Source: Sporolactobacillus kofuensis (GTDB lineage: Bacteria; Bacillota; Bacilli; Bacillales; Sporolactobacillaceae). From it: a DNA stretch of 64,000 nt. Position 1 is the first letter of the stretch, and the number at the start of each line of letters is the position of its first letter. The stretch covers positions 1-64,000 of the forward strand of contig NZ_JBHSTQ010000007.1 in NCBI RefSeq assembly GCF_042660205.1. Reading direction: 5' to 3'. Below, piece by piece: positions 26,920 to 35,348 of the stretch. The notes beneath the pieces were generated by a model. That model was not told where the DNA came from. It made no database searches and was given only the letters and a program-made list of their open reading frames with translations. The position numbers and the translations under genes are program-made.

Positions 26920-27570
26920 ATGAAAACAGTTTATATCGTGCGACATGGAGAAACACTGCTTAATTTATTAAATCGTTCACAAGGATGGGCAGATTCCCCA
27001 TTGACATCGAAAGGGACACGACAAGCAGAAGAATTAGGTGAGAAACTACAAGAGCAAGCGATAACCTTTGATGCTGCATTTTCTAGTGACACGGGTCGAG
27101 CGAGACAAACAGCTCGGTTAATTCTTGATCATTCTGGAAATGAGTCTTTACCAATAAAAGAACTCTTTAATTTACGTGAAGCATCCTTTGGCCTCTTCGA
27201 AGGTGCAGACAACGACGTGATGTGGGAAGAAGGTGGAAAAGCAGCTGGGGAGCTTGGTATGAGTCGGAAATCTTCGATCGATCTGAAAATAAAAGCACTG
27301 ACCGGCATTAAGAATCTCGATTCGATCGATTATGCGGAAGACTTTCAAGATTTAAAAAAGCGCATTCTTGCACTTAAAGAAACACTGCTCAATACCAACG
27401 CGTCAAACATATTGATCGTTACCCACTCACTCTATATCTGCTGTATGCTCTATGTACTTATTTCGGAGGATTTAACCATTGGTAAGGTGCCGAATTGTAG
27501 CGTTACCAAGCTTAATGTGAATGAGGGGCACTTCGAATTAGATTATATTGGTCGCACTGAAGAATTGTAA
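26920..27570 (+). CDS. Histidine phosphatase family protein
   Basis: 216 aa of the phosphoglycerate-mutase-like superfamily. The phospho-accepting histidine is in VYIVRHGETLLN at the N-terminus, the second histidine in IVTHSLYICCML near residue 170, and FSSDTGRARQTA follows the first motif. It is shorter and different from the mutase at 29596, so a phosphatase role is more likely than glycolysis; the substrate is unknown. The start at 26920 has GGGAG upstream; an ATG four codons earlier is possible. Divergent from htpG. Confidence 0.85.
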   Translation: MKTVYIVRHGETLLNLLNRSQGWADSPLTSKGTRQAEELGEKLQEQAITFDAAFSSDTGRARQTARLILDHSGNESLPIKELFNLREASFGLFEGADNDVMWEEGGKAAGELGMSRKSSIDLKIKALTGIKNLDSIDYAEDFQDLKKRILALKETLLNTNASNILIVTHSLYICCMLYVLISEDLTIGKVPNCSVTKLNVNEGHFELDYIGRTEEL

Positions 27571-27594
27571 TTCGATCGCATAGAACGTGAAAAA

Positions 27595-27640
27595 GACAAA
27601 AGCGAAGCAGATCTTTGTTCCGATCTGCTTCGCTTTTGTC
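27595..27640. terminator. Bidirectional terminator, 19-bp perfect stem
   Basis: GACAAAAGCGAAGCAGATC / its exact complement with an 8-base loop. Shared by the converging histidine phosphatase (plus) and aminotransferase (minus) genes. Confidence 0.9.
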
Positions 27641-27675
27641 CTATTGATAGACTTTTAATCAAGAGTTGTAAAAAG

Positions 27676-28845
27676 TCAGTTTATTTCTTCCATAAAATGC
27701 CTAATACGCTTCATTGCCTCTTGGAGTTGAGCCATGGATGTTGCATAGGAACAACGAACATGACCTTCACCGCTTTTTCCAAATGCGTTCCCTGGAACGA
27801 CTACGACACGCTCAGTATGAAGGAGCCTGGTTGCAAAAGTTTCTGAATCCATACCGGTAGATTCAATGCTTGGAAAGGTGTAGAATGCCCCTTCAGGCTT
27901 ATAACAAGTCAGTCCCATCTCATTTAGCGACTGAACAATATAGTTTCGGCGTTGGCGATAGCTCTTTCGCATCTCCGTAACATCCCGTCGCCCATTTTTT
28001 AACCCTTCAATTGCAGCATGCTGTGCCATTGTTGATGCACACATGATCGCATACTGATGAATTTTCAGCATACCTTCCGTGATTTCCTTGGGTGCGCAAA
28101 CAAAACCTAATCGCCAACCGGTCATTGCCAAATCCTTAGAAAAGCCGCTCACAAGAATCGTTCGTTCCTGCATGCCTTCAATGGCAGCAAAGCTGGTGTA
28201 TAGCTCATCATATACGAGTTCTGCATAAATTTCGTCAGACAGAATAAGAAGATCATGTTTCTTCGCTACTTTGCAAACCTGTTCCATTTCGTCTCTGCTG
28301 AGCATCGATCCTGTTGGATTATTTGGCGAGCAAATCATGATGGCCTTAGTGCGATCAGTTACTGCATCCTCAAGTTGTTCCGGACGCACTTTAAAATCGT
28401 GATCGCGTGACGACTCGACAATAACCGGAACACCACCGGCAAGTGTGACAAGTGGTGCATACGAGACAAAACACGGTTCTACAACCAACACCTCATCGCC
28501 GGGATCAAGAATCGCGCGCAAGGCAATATCAATTGCTTCACTAGCGCCGACAGTTACGGTAATCTCAGATTCCGGATCATAAGATACGCAATAGTTTTCA
28601 TCTATATAGTTCGCAATTTCTTCACGTAGTTCGATCAATCCCGCATTTGCAGTGTAAGAAGTAAACCCATCTTTAAGTGAAAGAATGGCTGCCTCACGAA
28701 CATTCCAGGGCGTAACGAAATCAGGCTCCCCCACCCCAAGGGAAATCACATCAGTCATGCCGGCAGTTGCATCGAAAAACTTACGAATTCCGGATGGTTG
28801 CAGCTGGCGTACATGTTTTGCAAGATAAGATGTTTTCAGTTCCAT
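27676..28845 (-). CDS. Class I/II PLP-dependent aminotransferase (PatA/YugH type)
   Basis: Cytoplasmic fold-type I aminotransferase, 389 aa. Visible: SLGVGEPDF, the substrate loop SPNNPTGS, D204 in LSDEIYAEL and the Schiff-base K237 in SGFSKDLAMTGWRLGF. The arrangement, with an AsnC/Lrp regulator ending exactly at its start (TAATG overlap), matches the B. subtilis yugG-yugH pair. The amino-acid substrate cannot be fixed from sequence; aspartate or aromatic acids are usual guesses for this subgroup. Confidence 0.9.
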   Translation of the reverse strand: MELKTSYLAKHVRQLQPSGIRKFFDATAGMTDVISLGVGEPDFVTPWNVREAAILSLKDGFTSYTANAGLIELREEIANYIDENYCVSYDPESEITVTVGASEAIDIALRAILDPGDEVLVVEPCFVSYAPLVTLAGGVPVIVESSRDHDFKVRPEQLEDAVTDRTKAIMICSPNNPTGSMLSRDEMEQVCKVAKKHDLLILSDEIYAELVYDELYTSFAAIEGMQERTILVSGFSKDLAMTGWRLGFVCAPKEITEGMLKIHQYAIMCASTMAQHAAIEGLKNGRRDVTEMRKSYRQRRNYIVQSLNEMGLTCYKPEGAFYTFPSIESTGMDSETFATRLLHTERVVVVPGNAFGKSGEGHVRCSYATSMAQLQEAMKRIRHFMEEIN

Positions 28846-29354
28846 TATGGTGACACCACAATTCGTTTATCGTGATCATCCGAATCATAGATCGTGCCAT
28901 CATGTTTGAACTTTTTAAGAACAAAATGAGTCGTTGTTGAAATGACTCCTTCAATCGTTGACAATTTCTGACTAACAAAATGAGCTACTTCATTAACCGA
29001 GTGTCCTTCCACTTGTACGGATAGATCATAAGTACCTGACATCAGGTAAACTGATTTTACTTCTCTATGGCGATAAATACGTTCAGCGACGTCGTTAAAG
29101 CCCACATCCCGCTTAGGTGTTACTTTAACATCGATCATTGCCGTAACCCCTTGATGACCATCAATCTTCGTCCAATCGACTAAGGACACGTAGCGGACAA
29201 TCACCTTGGTTTCTTCCAACTTTTTAACAATTTGAGTGATCTGATCAATGCTAAGATCAGTCATTTTTGCCAGATCCTCATTTGTTAAGCGGGCATCTTT
29301 CTCTAATATTTCCGCAATCTCAATCTCAGTTGCTGTTAGCTTCACGTATATCAT
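28845..29354 (-). CDS. Lrp/AsnC-family transcriptional regulator
   Basis: 169 aa: N-terminal helix-turn-helix (TATEIEIAEILEKDARLTNEDLAKMTDLSIDQITQIVKK in shorter segments), C-terminal RAM ligand-binding domain with VYLMSGTYDLSVQVEG. Its stop overlaps the aminotransferase start by one base, so the two are translationally coupled, and it probably controls its own operon in response to an amino acid. The counterpart in B. subtilis is YugG. Confidence 0.92.
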   Translation of the reverse strand: MIYVKLTATEIEIAEILEKDARLTNEDLAKMTDLSIDQITQIVKKLEETKVIVRYVSLVDWTKIDGHQGVTAMIDVKVTPKRDVGFNDVAERIYRHREVKSVYLMSGTYDLSVQVEGHSVNEVAHFVSQKLSTIEGVISTTTHFVLKKFKHDGTIYDSDDHDKRIVVSP

Positions 29355-29595
29355 TCCTCTCTGAACCTTCTTGCGCCAACTACATTACAGACATTATATA
29401 ACGGTATGCGGTTGTGAACCACAGAATATGTAAAAATTGTTATAAATCTCGACACATTTATTCACGTTCTTATCTCCATTATTGGTTACATCGGATTGGA
29501 AAAATAATTTCAATAACGTATACTTACAATGAATAGAATTGATCAATTGTGCGGAATCATGAAATGAATCGTTACCCGCAAATGGGGGCCTTAAA

Positions 29596-30297
29596 ATGAA
29601 ACTGGTTGTTGTTCGTCACGGCGAAAGTGCATATAATAAATCCAATCTTTTTTCCGGATGGGAAGATGTAGCGCTTACCACGAATGGAATTGAAGAAGCA
29701 AAACAGGCAGGGAGACGGCTGGGAAAAAAACAGATTGAATTTGATTATGCATTTACTTCTGTACTCAAACGTTCGATTAAATCCCTCCAATACATTTTAG
29801 ATGAAATGCATCAGGAATGGCTTCCGGTTAAGAAGACGTGGCGACTTAATGAACGGAGTTATGGCGCGCTGCAACGTCTGAATAAAGCAGAAACTGCTAA
29901 CAAAGAAGGAAAAGCATTGGTGAATCGCTGGCGCAAAAGCTATGATGCACTTCCTCCTTTGCTCAATTTAGCTGATCCGAGGCATCCGATTCATGACCGC
30001 CGTTACAGTAATGTCGATCCAAAATTGTTACCGAGCGGTGAAAGCTTGAAAACCACGCTCGATCGCGTCCTCCCTTGTTGGGCCGATGAGATTGCACCTT
30101 TACTTCTCGGTGGAAAAAATGTGCTCGTCGTCAGCCACAGAAATACGTTGCGCGCATTAGTTAAATACCTTGAAAATATTTCGGATGAAGACATTGTAAA
30201 TGTAGATGTACCGACTGGTGCACCTGTTGTCTATGAATTTGATAAATCTTTGAACATTCTTTCTAAAGAAGAATTAATTGATGAAGTTAAGATGTAA
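29596..30297 (+). CDS. gpmA: 2,3-bisphosphoglycerate-dependent phosphoglycerate mutase
   Basis: Interconverts 3- and 2-phosphoglycerate. 233 aa, typical dPGM length. The catalytic H9 is in VVRHGESAYNKSNLFSGW; RLNERSYGALQ(R)LNK, the second catalytic histidine in VLVVSHRNTLRALVKYL, and YSNVDPKLLPSGESL match the dPGM family. The usual GLQGLNK reads ALQRLNK here. Many Bacilli rely on the cofactor-independent enzyme, so a dPGM may be additional. ATG follows GGGGGCC. Confidence 0.9.
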   Translation: MKLVVVRHGESAYNKSNLFSGWEDVALTTNGIEEAKQAGRRLGKKQIEFDYAFTSVLKRSIKSLQYILDEMHQEWLPVKKTWRLNERSYGALQRLNKAETANKEGKALVNRWRKSYDALPPLLNLADPRHPIHDRRYSNVDPKLLPSGESLKTTLDRVLPCWADEIAPLLLGGKNVLVVSHRNTLRALVKYLENISDEDIVNVDVPTGAPVVYEFDKSLNILSKEELIDEVKM

Positions 30298-30318
30298 TCC
30301 ATATATTCTTATTTACAT

Positions 30319-31692
30319 ATGTTAAGGTTGTGTTTGTTTGTGAATGCATCACTGCACGCGAAGAGCCGTGAAGTCCTATCACTAGCGATCCCAGCGATGG
30401 TGGAGAACTTTTTGCAAACGGTCGTTGGCTTTGTTGATACATTGTTTGTTGCTCATCTTGGACTCGTTGAAGTCACTGCCGTTGGTGTCGCAAATACCTT
30501 ACTCGCTGTATATATAGCAGTATTTATGGCGATTGGTATCGGTACCTCATCGATTATCGCTAAGCAAATTGGTGCCGGTAATACGGCATACGCGCAACAT
30601 GCAGCGCGGCAGGCCACTTGGATTTCGTTAATTGCCGGGCTGTTTTTTGGTGTGATTACCTTATGCTTCGCGGAATCCTTGCTCAAATTGATGGGCGCAA
30701 GTGGTGATGTTCTGCGTGAAGGCACAACATATTTTCGTATCGTTGGTATTCCTTCACTTGTGATCTCATTAATGATTAATTTTGGTAATGTACTTCGTGC
30801 ATCAGGTAATACGGTCTCACCGATGATGGTTAGTTTCTGGATGAATCTTATTCACATCGGCTTGGATTATCTGCTCATCTTCGGTATTTTTCAGTTTAGC
30901 GGATTTGGCGTTGCCGGAGCAGCCACTGCTACCGTACTTACAAGAACAATTGGAGCAGCAATGCTTTTTCTTGCCATTCGTCGATCATTAATTCGGTTTT
31001 CAATTTGGCGAAAAAAAAGTTCTCTTGATACACCAATTACCAAGAAAATCATTCGATTATCAATTCCGGCCACCGCTGAACGGCTGATCATGCGGTTAGG
31101 ACAAGTCGTTTATTTAGGTTTAATTGTCACTATGGGAACTGAAATCTATGCTGCGAATGCGATTGCTGAGAATATCGAAACCTTTGCCTATCTTCCAGGA
31201 CTCGGTCTTGGGGTTGCTGCAACGATTTTAGTAGGCAAACAGCTCGGAGCAGAAAAAATCGATGAAGCCTATCAATATGGCCTACTTTCTGCCATCATTT
31301 CTGTTGTAATTATGAGCATTGCTGGAGTATTGCTCTTTTTCTGTACCCCATTCTTAGCCGATTGGTTCACCAATCAGCAAAGTACTGCAAATATGATCAC
31401 CCTAGCGATGCGCATCGATGCCTTTTTTATGCCGCCGCTTGCAGTTGGTTTGGTACTCGCTGGTGCTTTACAAGGTGCAGGTGAAACAAAAATACCGATG
31501 TACAGTACAGCTATTGGCATGTGGGGTATCCGGGTAGTGTTTATCTATCTTCTCGGTATTCAGTTTAAAATCGGGATTGCAGGTATTTGGATTGCTCAAG
31601 GAATTGATCTCACGGTGAAAGCTGTATTTCTCTATTACTTTTATAAGAAACTATTTATTCGGTCTCGATCGCATAGAATTTCGACGAAATAA
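30319..31692 (+). CDS. MATE family multidrug/metabolite exporter
   Basis: About 457 aa with 12 predicted membrane helices in two homologous halves; LSLAIPAMVENFLQTVVGFVDTLFVAHLG opens the first and LSIPATAERLIMRLGQVVYL the second. Cation-coupled exporter; substrate unknown. It starts 21 bp after gpmA, so it may be co-transcribed. The ATG at 30319 lacks a clear ribosome site; a GTG at 30340 is an alternative, seven codons in. Confidence 0.88.
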   Translation: MLRLCLFVNASLHAKSREVLSLAIPAMVENFLQTVVGFVDTLFVAHLGLVEVTAVGVANTLLAVYIAVFMAIGIGTSSIIAKQIGAGNTAYAQHAARQATWISLIAGLFFGVITLCFAESLLKLMGASGDVLREGTTYFRIVGIPSLVISLMINFGNVLRASGNTVSPMMVSFWMNLIHIGLDYLLIFGIFQFSGFGVAGAATATVLTRTIGAAMLFLAIRRSLIRFSIWRKKSSLDTPITKKIIRLSIPATAERLIMRLGQVVYLGLIVTMGTEIYAANAIAENIETFAYLPGLGLGVAATILVGKQLGAEKIDEAYQYGLLSAIISVVIMSIAGVLLFFCTPFLADWFTNQQSTANMITLAMRIDAFFMPPLAVGLVLAGALQGAGETKIPMYSTAIGMWGIRVVFIYLLGIQFKIGIAGIWIAQGIDLTVKAVFLYYFYKKLFIRSRSHRISTK

Positions 31693-31791
31693 ATCTCCCA
31701 CTATATCCTTTTTTTATGAAATTGTACATTTTGAAATAAGGCCAAAGTCCCCATTTACAACAAACTCCTGTTATTAGAGACCATCGGTCAC

Positions 31792-31819
31792 TTTACCGAG
31801 ATTTGGAAAAGTTTATAAT
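31792..31819 (+). promoter_or_regulatory. Putative sigma-A promoter of the small coiled-coil gene
   Basis: -35 TTTACC (31792-31797), 16-bp spacer, perfect -10 TATAAT (31814-31819), 30 bp before the start codon at 31850. Confidence 0.55.
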
Positions 31820-31849
31820 GGAGGCAAATCAACAATCGGGGGTGGGTAA

Positions 31850-32137
31850 ATGCAAATTTCTCCATTTCGGACGATCATAACTACCGGACAGGCAATGAAA
31901 AATACTTATAATCAATTGGCTGCCTTACAACAAGAAAAGAAAGCTCAGGAATTTCAAGCGGATCAAGTTCAACTTCGCTCGAGTTCACAGGAAAATCGAG
32001 CATCTCTTGTCCATATTGAAGACAAGATATCCGGGCTAAATCGTCAAATTCAGCAAATTCAATCGTCTGGATCTGCTGGTATTTCTGATTCTCTGACAAT
32101 CAGTAAAACCGCCTATTCCTTACAAAGAAAGAACTAA
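31850..32137 (+). CDS. Small Gln-rich coiled-coil protein of unknown function
   Basis: 95 aa, no recognised family. The middle (about residues 17-75) is rich in Gln, Glu, Lys and Ser with heptad-like spacing of hydrophobics (LAALQQEKKAQEFQ, ISGLNRQIQQIQ), suggesting a coiled coil. No signal peptide or cysteine. It has its own putative promoter, a GGGGGTGG ribosome site and a strong terminator overlapping its stop codon, which support a real gene. Confidence 0.65.
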   Translation: MQISPFRTIITTGQAMKNTYNQLAALQQEKKAQEFQADQVQLRSSSQENRASLVHIEDKISGLNRQIQQIQSSGSAGISDSLTISKTAYSLQRKN

Positions 32138-32179
32138 AGAAAATCCGAGCGATAATTTCTCTCGGATTTTCTTTAGTTC
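32131..32179. terminator. Bidirectional terminator overlapping two stop codons
   Basis: 19-bp perfect stem GAACTAAAGAAAATCCGAG / complement (32131-32149 and 32161-32179) with an 11-base loop. The left arm contains the stop TAA of the coiled-coil gene and the right arm contains the stop of the converging acyltransferase gene, so one palindrome ends both translation and transcription on both strands. Confidence 0.9.
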
Positions 32180-33456
32180 TGAGGTAAATAATTGATCATT
32201 TCATCGATGAATGTGTCTAACCAGTGTTTATCCTCGTCCGTACCATGAAAATTAGTACTGAACGTCATCTTTTTACGAAATGTTGTTACTGCTACCTGGA
32301 AATAAGGCGCATATTTAATCGATCCTGATATAAATACATCTGTAACCTGAAGATCAGTAAATTTCAGTTTTTGATCATCTACAATTCCAATATTTGTCAT
32401 CCCATTAACAGGAATACTATAAATTTCCGGAAAAAGCTTCTTAGCTTCGGATAGTGAATGTTTCTCTGTCGCTTCTTCAAGATCCCAGTAGACCCGTAAC
32501 GGCTCAAGACTTTCTTTCTCTGCATCCATGACGGATTTAACACACGAGAGTGCTTCATCAAAGGTTTCTCCAACATGGCTTGGAACAACACAAGTGATGT
32601 TTGACGTAAGATTGCAAAGTCCTGCTTGCGACTCTACTGGCAAATAGGTCCGTAAGTTCACAGGACAGTCAAGAACAATTGGATTTGCATGGAGTACATC
32701 GCTTAATGCACAAACATAAGCTGCAAATAATGCGTCGTTAATGGTTGCACCCTTTTTCTTTGCATAGTTTTTAACCGTTTCAAAACGATCAGCATCAATT
32801 TGATGTGTTATAATGAACGGATTCTGCGTGTCTCCTGTAAGTGGCAAATAGTCCTTTTCAGTTTGCACATACTTTGTTCGTTGTGCACTCTTGATCTCTC
32901 GCATTTGCTCATCATTCATCACATCGAAAACTTGACGAATACTTCGCGATCCGGGATTTGTTATCAATGGATTATTGATTGGTTGGGTCAAGACTAATCT
33001 TGAATAACAATCACTCAGCAGATATAAATAATCTTTGAATCCACCGCCATCGCAAAGCATATGATTCAGCACGATCGCTAGTGTATCTTGATTTTCAGTT
33101 CTTACAACGGTAATCCGAAGTTGGGGGCCTTTTTTTTCATTTAATTTCACCGTTAATGCTTTTTGGATAGCTGTATCTTTATCTTTATCTTCTTCCCTAA
33201 CCACTTCAATCATATCTTTACTGGTCCATCCGGCCTCTTCCCAATATGCCTTGTCAGCTTGCTCCAAATAACGGCATGTAAGAAGCGGGAGTGCAGTTAC
33301 GGTTTTCTGAACCGCCTCTTCTAACAAATGCTCATTTATTGTGGCATCAAATTGGATGACGGCATGCAAATAATGATCATTCTTCATTTTTTCGCCTGAG
33401 ACAAAATGTTTGATATCCGCACTTTCTGCCGGATATACCTTTTGTTGTATCGTCAT
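32173..33456 (-). CDS. Stand-alone condensation/CAT-superfamily acyltransferase
   Basis: 427 aa related to NRPS condensation domains, PapA5 and wax-ester/alcohol acyltransferases. The active-site motif is NHMLCDGGGF with H132 and D136 (HxxxDG), and DCPVNLRTYLPV matches the structural motif of the second half. No carrier-protein or adenylation domain lies nearby, so it probably acylates a small molecule, lipid or sugar from CoA or ACP. It is 38 bp behind the CxxC protein gene; GGGAGG precedes the ATG. Confidence 0.82.
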   Translation of the reverse strand: MTIQQKVYPAESADIKHFVSGEKMKNDHYLHAVIQFDATINEHLLEEAVQKTVTALPLLTCRYLEQADKAYWEEAGWTSKDMIEVVREEDKDKDTAIQKALTVKLNEKKGPQLRITVVRTENQDTLAIVLNHMLCDGGGFKDYLYLLSDCYSRLVLTQPINNPLITNPGSRSIRQVFDVMNDEQMREIKSAQRTKYVQTEKDYLPLTGDTQNPFIITHQIDADRFETVKNYAKKKGATINDALFAAYVCALSDVLHANPIVLDCPVNLRTYLPVESQAGLCNLTSNITCVVPSHVGETFDEALSCVKSVMDAEKESLEPLRVYWDLEEATEKHSLSEAKKLFPEIYSIPVNGMTNIGIVDDQKLKFTDLQVTDVFISGSIKYAPYFQVAVTTFRKKMTFSTNFHGTDEDKHWLDTFIDEMINYLPQN

Positions 33457-33494
33457 TCTTTTTTAGCCTCCCTTAACCTCACATTAAACTTGAT

Positions 33495-33713
33495 TTATTT
33501 CCATTTTCTAAATGCTCTCCGTTCTGCATAGATCCTACATGAAGAACAAATAAAAATCACTTTGCCCTGATCATTTACATAGTTAGTCATTCCAAATGCA
33601 TGTCGATGACAAAGGGCGCACTGTTTTCCGAAAAACAAAGAATGCAAAGTCTCACGAAACGTTCGGTGGTATTTACTCATTGGTTGATCATTCTCCTTCA
33701 TGAGCACTTTCAT
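33495..33713 (-). CDS. Small zinc-ribbon-like protein, two CxxC pairs
   Basis: Up to 72 aa, unrecognised. It has one CALC and one CSSC pair separated by about 24 residues, likely a zinc knuckle, and a basic C-terminus (RRAFRKWK). An internal ATG (M12, at 33680) lies behind AAGGAG and may be the true start. Located just upstream of the acyltransferase in the same direction, so probably co-transcribed. Function unknown. Confidence 0.6.
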   Translation of the reverse strand: MKVLMKENDQPMSKYHRTFRETLHSLFFGKQCALCHRHAFGMTNYVNDQGKVIFICSSCRIYAERRAFRKWK

Positions 33714-33784
33714 TTGTTCCTATTATAATGGTAGTGCGAATCGTCAATCAAATAAAACACATTAATGAAAATCCAATGAATTGC

Positions 33785-33821
33785 GAAAAGCACCAGAATA
33801 CCCGAAGATATATCTGGTGCT
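33785..33821 (-). terminator. Terminator of the liv operon
   Basis: AGCACCAGA / TCTGGTGCT stem read on the minus strand and followed by TTTT, about 30 bp behind livF. Confidence 0.8.
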
Positions 33822-33853
33822 GTTCATTAGTCAACCTTGATTTGGTAATAGAC

Positions 33854-34579
33854 TCAGGCGAGATAAGCTTCGCGCACCTGTTCATTCTTCATCAGTTCAT
33901 CGCCCTTGCCCTCAAGAACGATTTGACCGGTCTGAATAACATAACCTCGATCAGCAATTTGAAGTGCTTGGAACGCGTTCTGTTCAACAAGCAAAATCGT
34001 CATTCCTTCTTTGTTCATTTCCTTAATAATATCAAAAATTTGTTCGACAATGATGGGTGCAAGACCCATCGATGGTTCATCGAGCATCAAGAGCTTCGGT
34101 TTCATCATTAGTGCGCGCCCAATAGCCAACATCTGCTGTTCGCCACCACTCATTGTTCCACCTTTTTGATTGAGTCGTTCCTTAAGTCGTGGAAAGTATG
34201 TGAATACGCGTTCTAATCGATGTGCAATGACACTCTTATCTTTTACAGAGAAGGCACCGATTTGCAGATTTTCACGAACAGTAAGTCTTGGAAAAATACG
34301 TCTTCCTTCTGGTACTTGAGCGATTCCCAATCCTGCCGTCTGATGTGCAGGGAATTTAGTAATATCCCGTCCATCAAAAATAATTGAACCTTTCTTAGGG
34401 CGTACTTGACCGCTGATTGATTTCAAGGTTGTTGATTTTCCGGCACCGTTACTTCCAATCAAAGTAACGATTTCTCCTTGATCAATATACAATTCGATCC
34501 CGTTTAAAGCCTGAATTTGACTGTAATAACTGTCAATCTTATTCACTTCAAGAAAATGTTTTGCTATTGGTTCAGTCAT
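33854..34579 (-). CDS. livF: Branched-chain amino acid ABC transporter, ATP-binding protein LivF
   Basis: Cytoplasmic ATPase subunit, 241 aa. Walker A GSNGAGKST, Q-loop region, signature TMSGGEQQMLAIGRAL, Walker B LLMLDEPSMGL, H-loop at VEQNA. The ATG at 34579 overlaps the livG stop by eight bases and has AAGGGGG upstream; the frame stays open 11 codons further. Energises LivHM for leucine, isoleucine and valine uptake; last gene of livKHMGF. Confidence 0.95.
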   Translation of the reverse strand: MTEPIAKHFLEVNKIDSYYSQIQALNGIELYIDQGEIVTLIGSNGAGKSTTLKSISGQVRPKKGSIIFDGRDITKFPAHQTAGLGIAQVPEGRRIFPRLTVRENLQIGAFSVKDKSVIAHRLERVFTYFPRLKERLNQKGGTMSGGEQQMLAIGRALMMKPKLLMLDEPSMGLAPIIVEQIFDIIKEMNKEGMTILLVEQNAFQALQIADRGYVIQTGQIVLEGKGDELMKNEQVREAYLA

Positions 34580-35348
34580 TAGCAACAGCCCCCTTACCGA
34601 GATATGCTTCAATTACTCTGTTGTTTGTTCTAATCTCGTCAGGTTTACCCGAAGCGATCAATTCACCATGATCAAGTACATAGATAAAGTCGGATATTTT
34701 CATAACCAGCTTCATATCATGTTCAATCAAAATTATCGTCACATCAAGTTTAGAGCGAAGATCATAAATAAGATTCGTTAGTTTTTCCGTTTCTTTTGGA
34801 TTCATACCTGCTGCCGGTTCGTCTAAAAGCAGGATCTTCGGCTTTGCTGCCATTGCACGGCCAATTTCTAATCGGCGTTGTGCACCGTAAGCAAGATTTC
34901 CTGCATTCTCGTTGACATAATCCTCGAGTCCAACATATTTTAGAATGTCATAAGCTTCAACCCTTGCGGTCTCTTCGATTTTTCGAATGTGCGGCAATTG
35001 GAGCAACGTACCGACCCAATGACTTTTTAAATTTTGATGCATACCCACAAGTACATTTTCGAGAACAGTCATATCGTTAAAGAGACGGATATTCTGAAAC
35101 GTACGTGTGATTCCAAATTGAGAGACCTGGTGCGGCTTTAATCCGACAAGCGATTTTCCATTAAGAAGAATATCCCCTGAAGTTGGTTTATACACTGCCG
35201 TAATCATATTGAAAAAGGTCGTTTTACCAGCACCGTTAGGTCCGATAACTGCAGTAATCGAATTCTTTTCTATATTCATCGTGATGTCTGAGGTCGCCGT
35301 TAAACCTCCGAATTGTTTTGTAAGATTTTTCACTTCCAAAATGTTCAC
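34572..35348 (-). CDS. livG: Branched-chain amino acid ABC transporter, ATP-binding protein LivG
   Basis: 258-aa ATPase subunit with Walker A GPNGAGKTTF, signature LAYGAQRRLEIGRAMA and Walker B ILLLDEPAAGMNP; the C-terminal extension typical of LivG (IASGKPDEIRTNNRVIEAYLG) is present. It overlaps livM by four bases and livF by eight, indicating tight translational coupling. Confidence 0.96.
   Translation of the reverse strand: MNILEVKNLTKQFGGLTATSDITMNIEKNSITAVIGPNGAGKTTFFNMITAVYKPTSGDILLNGKSLVGLKPHQVSQFGITRTFQNIRLFNDMTVLENVLVGMHQNLKSHWVGTLLQLPHIRKIEETARVEAYDILKYVGLEDYVNENAGNLAYGAQRRLEIGRAMAAKPKILLLDEPAAGMNPKETEKLTNLIYDLRSKLDVTIILIEHDMKLVMKISDFIYVLDHGELIASGKPDEIRTNNRVIEAYLGKGAVAND

Noticed and set aside
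26920..30297. Both histidine-phosphatase-superfamily genes as glycolytic mutases
   Set aside because: Only the 233-aa protein at 29596 has the dPGM-specific segments; the one at 26920 lacks them and is called a general phosphatase.
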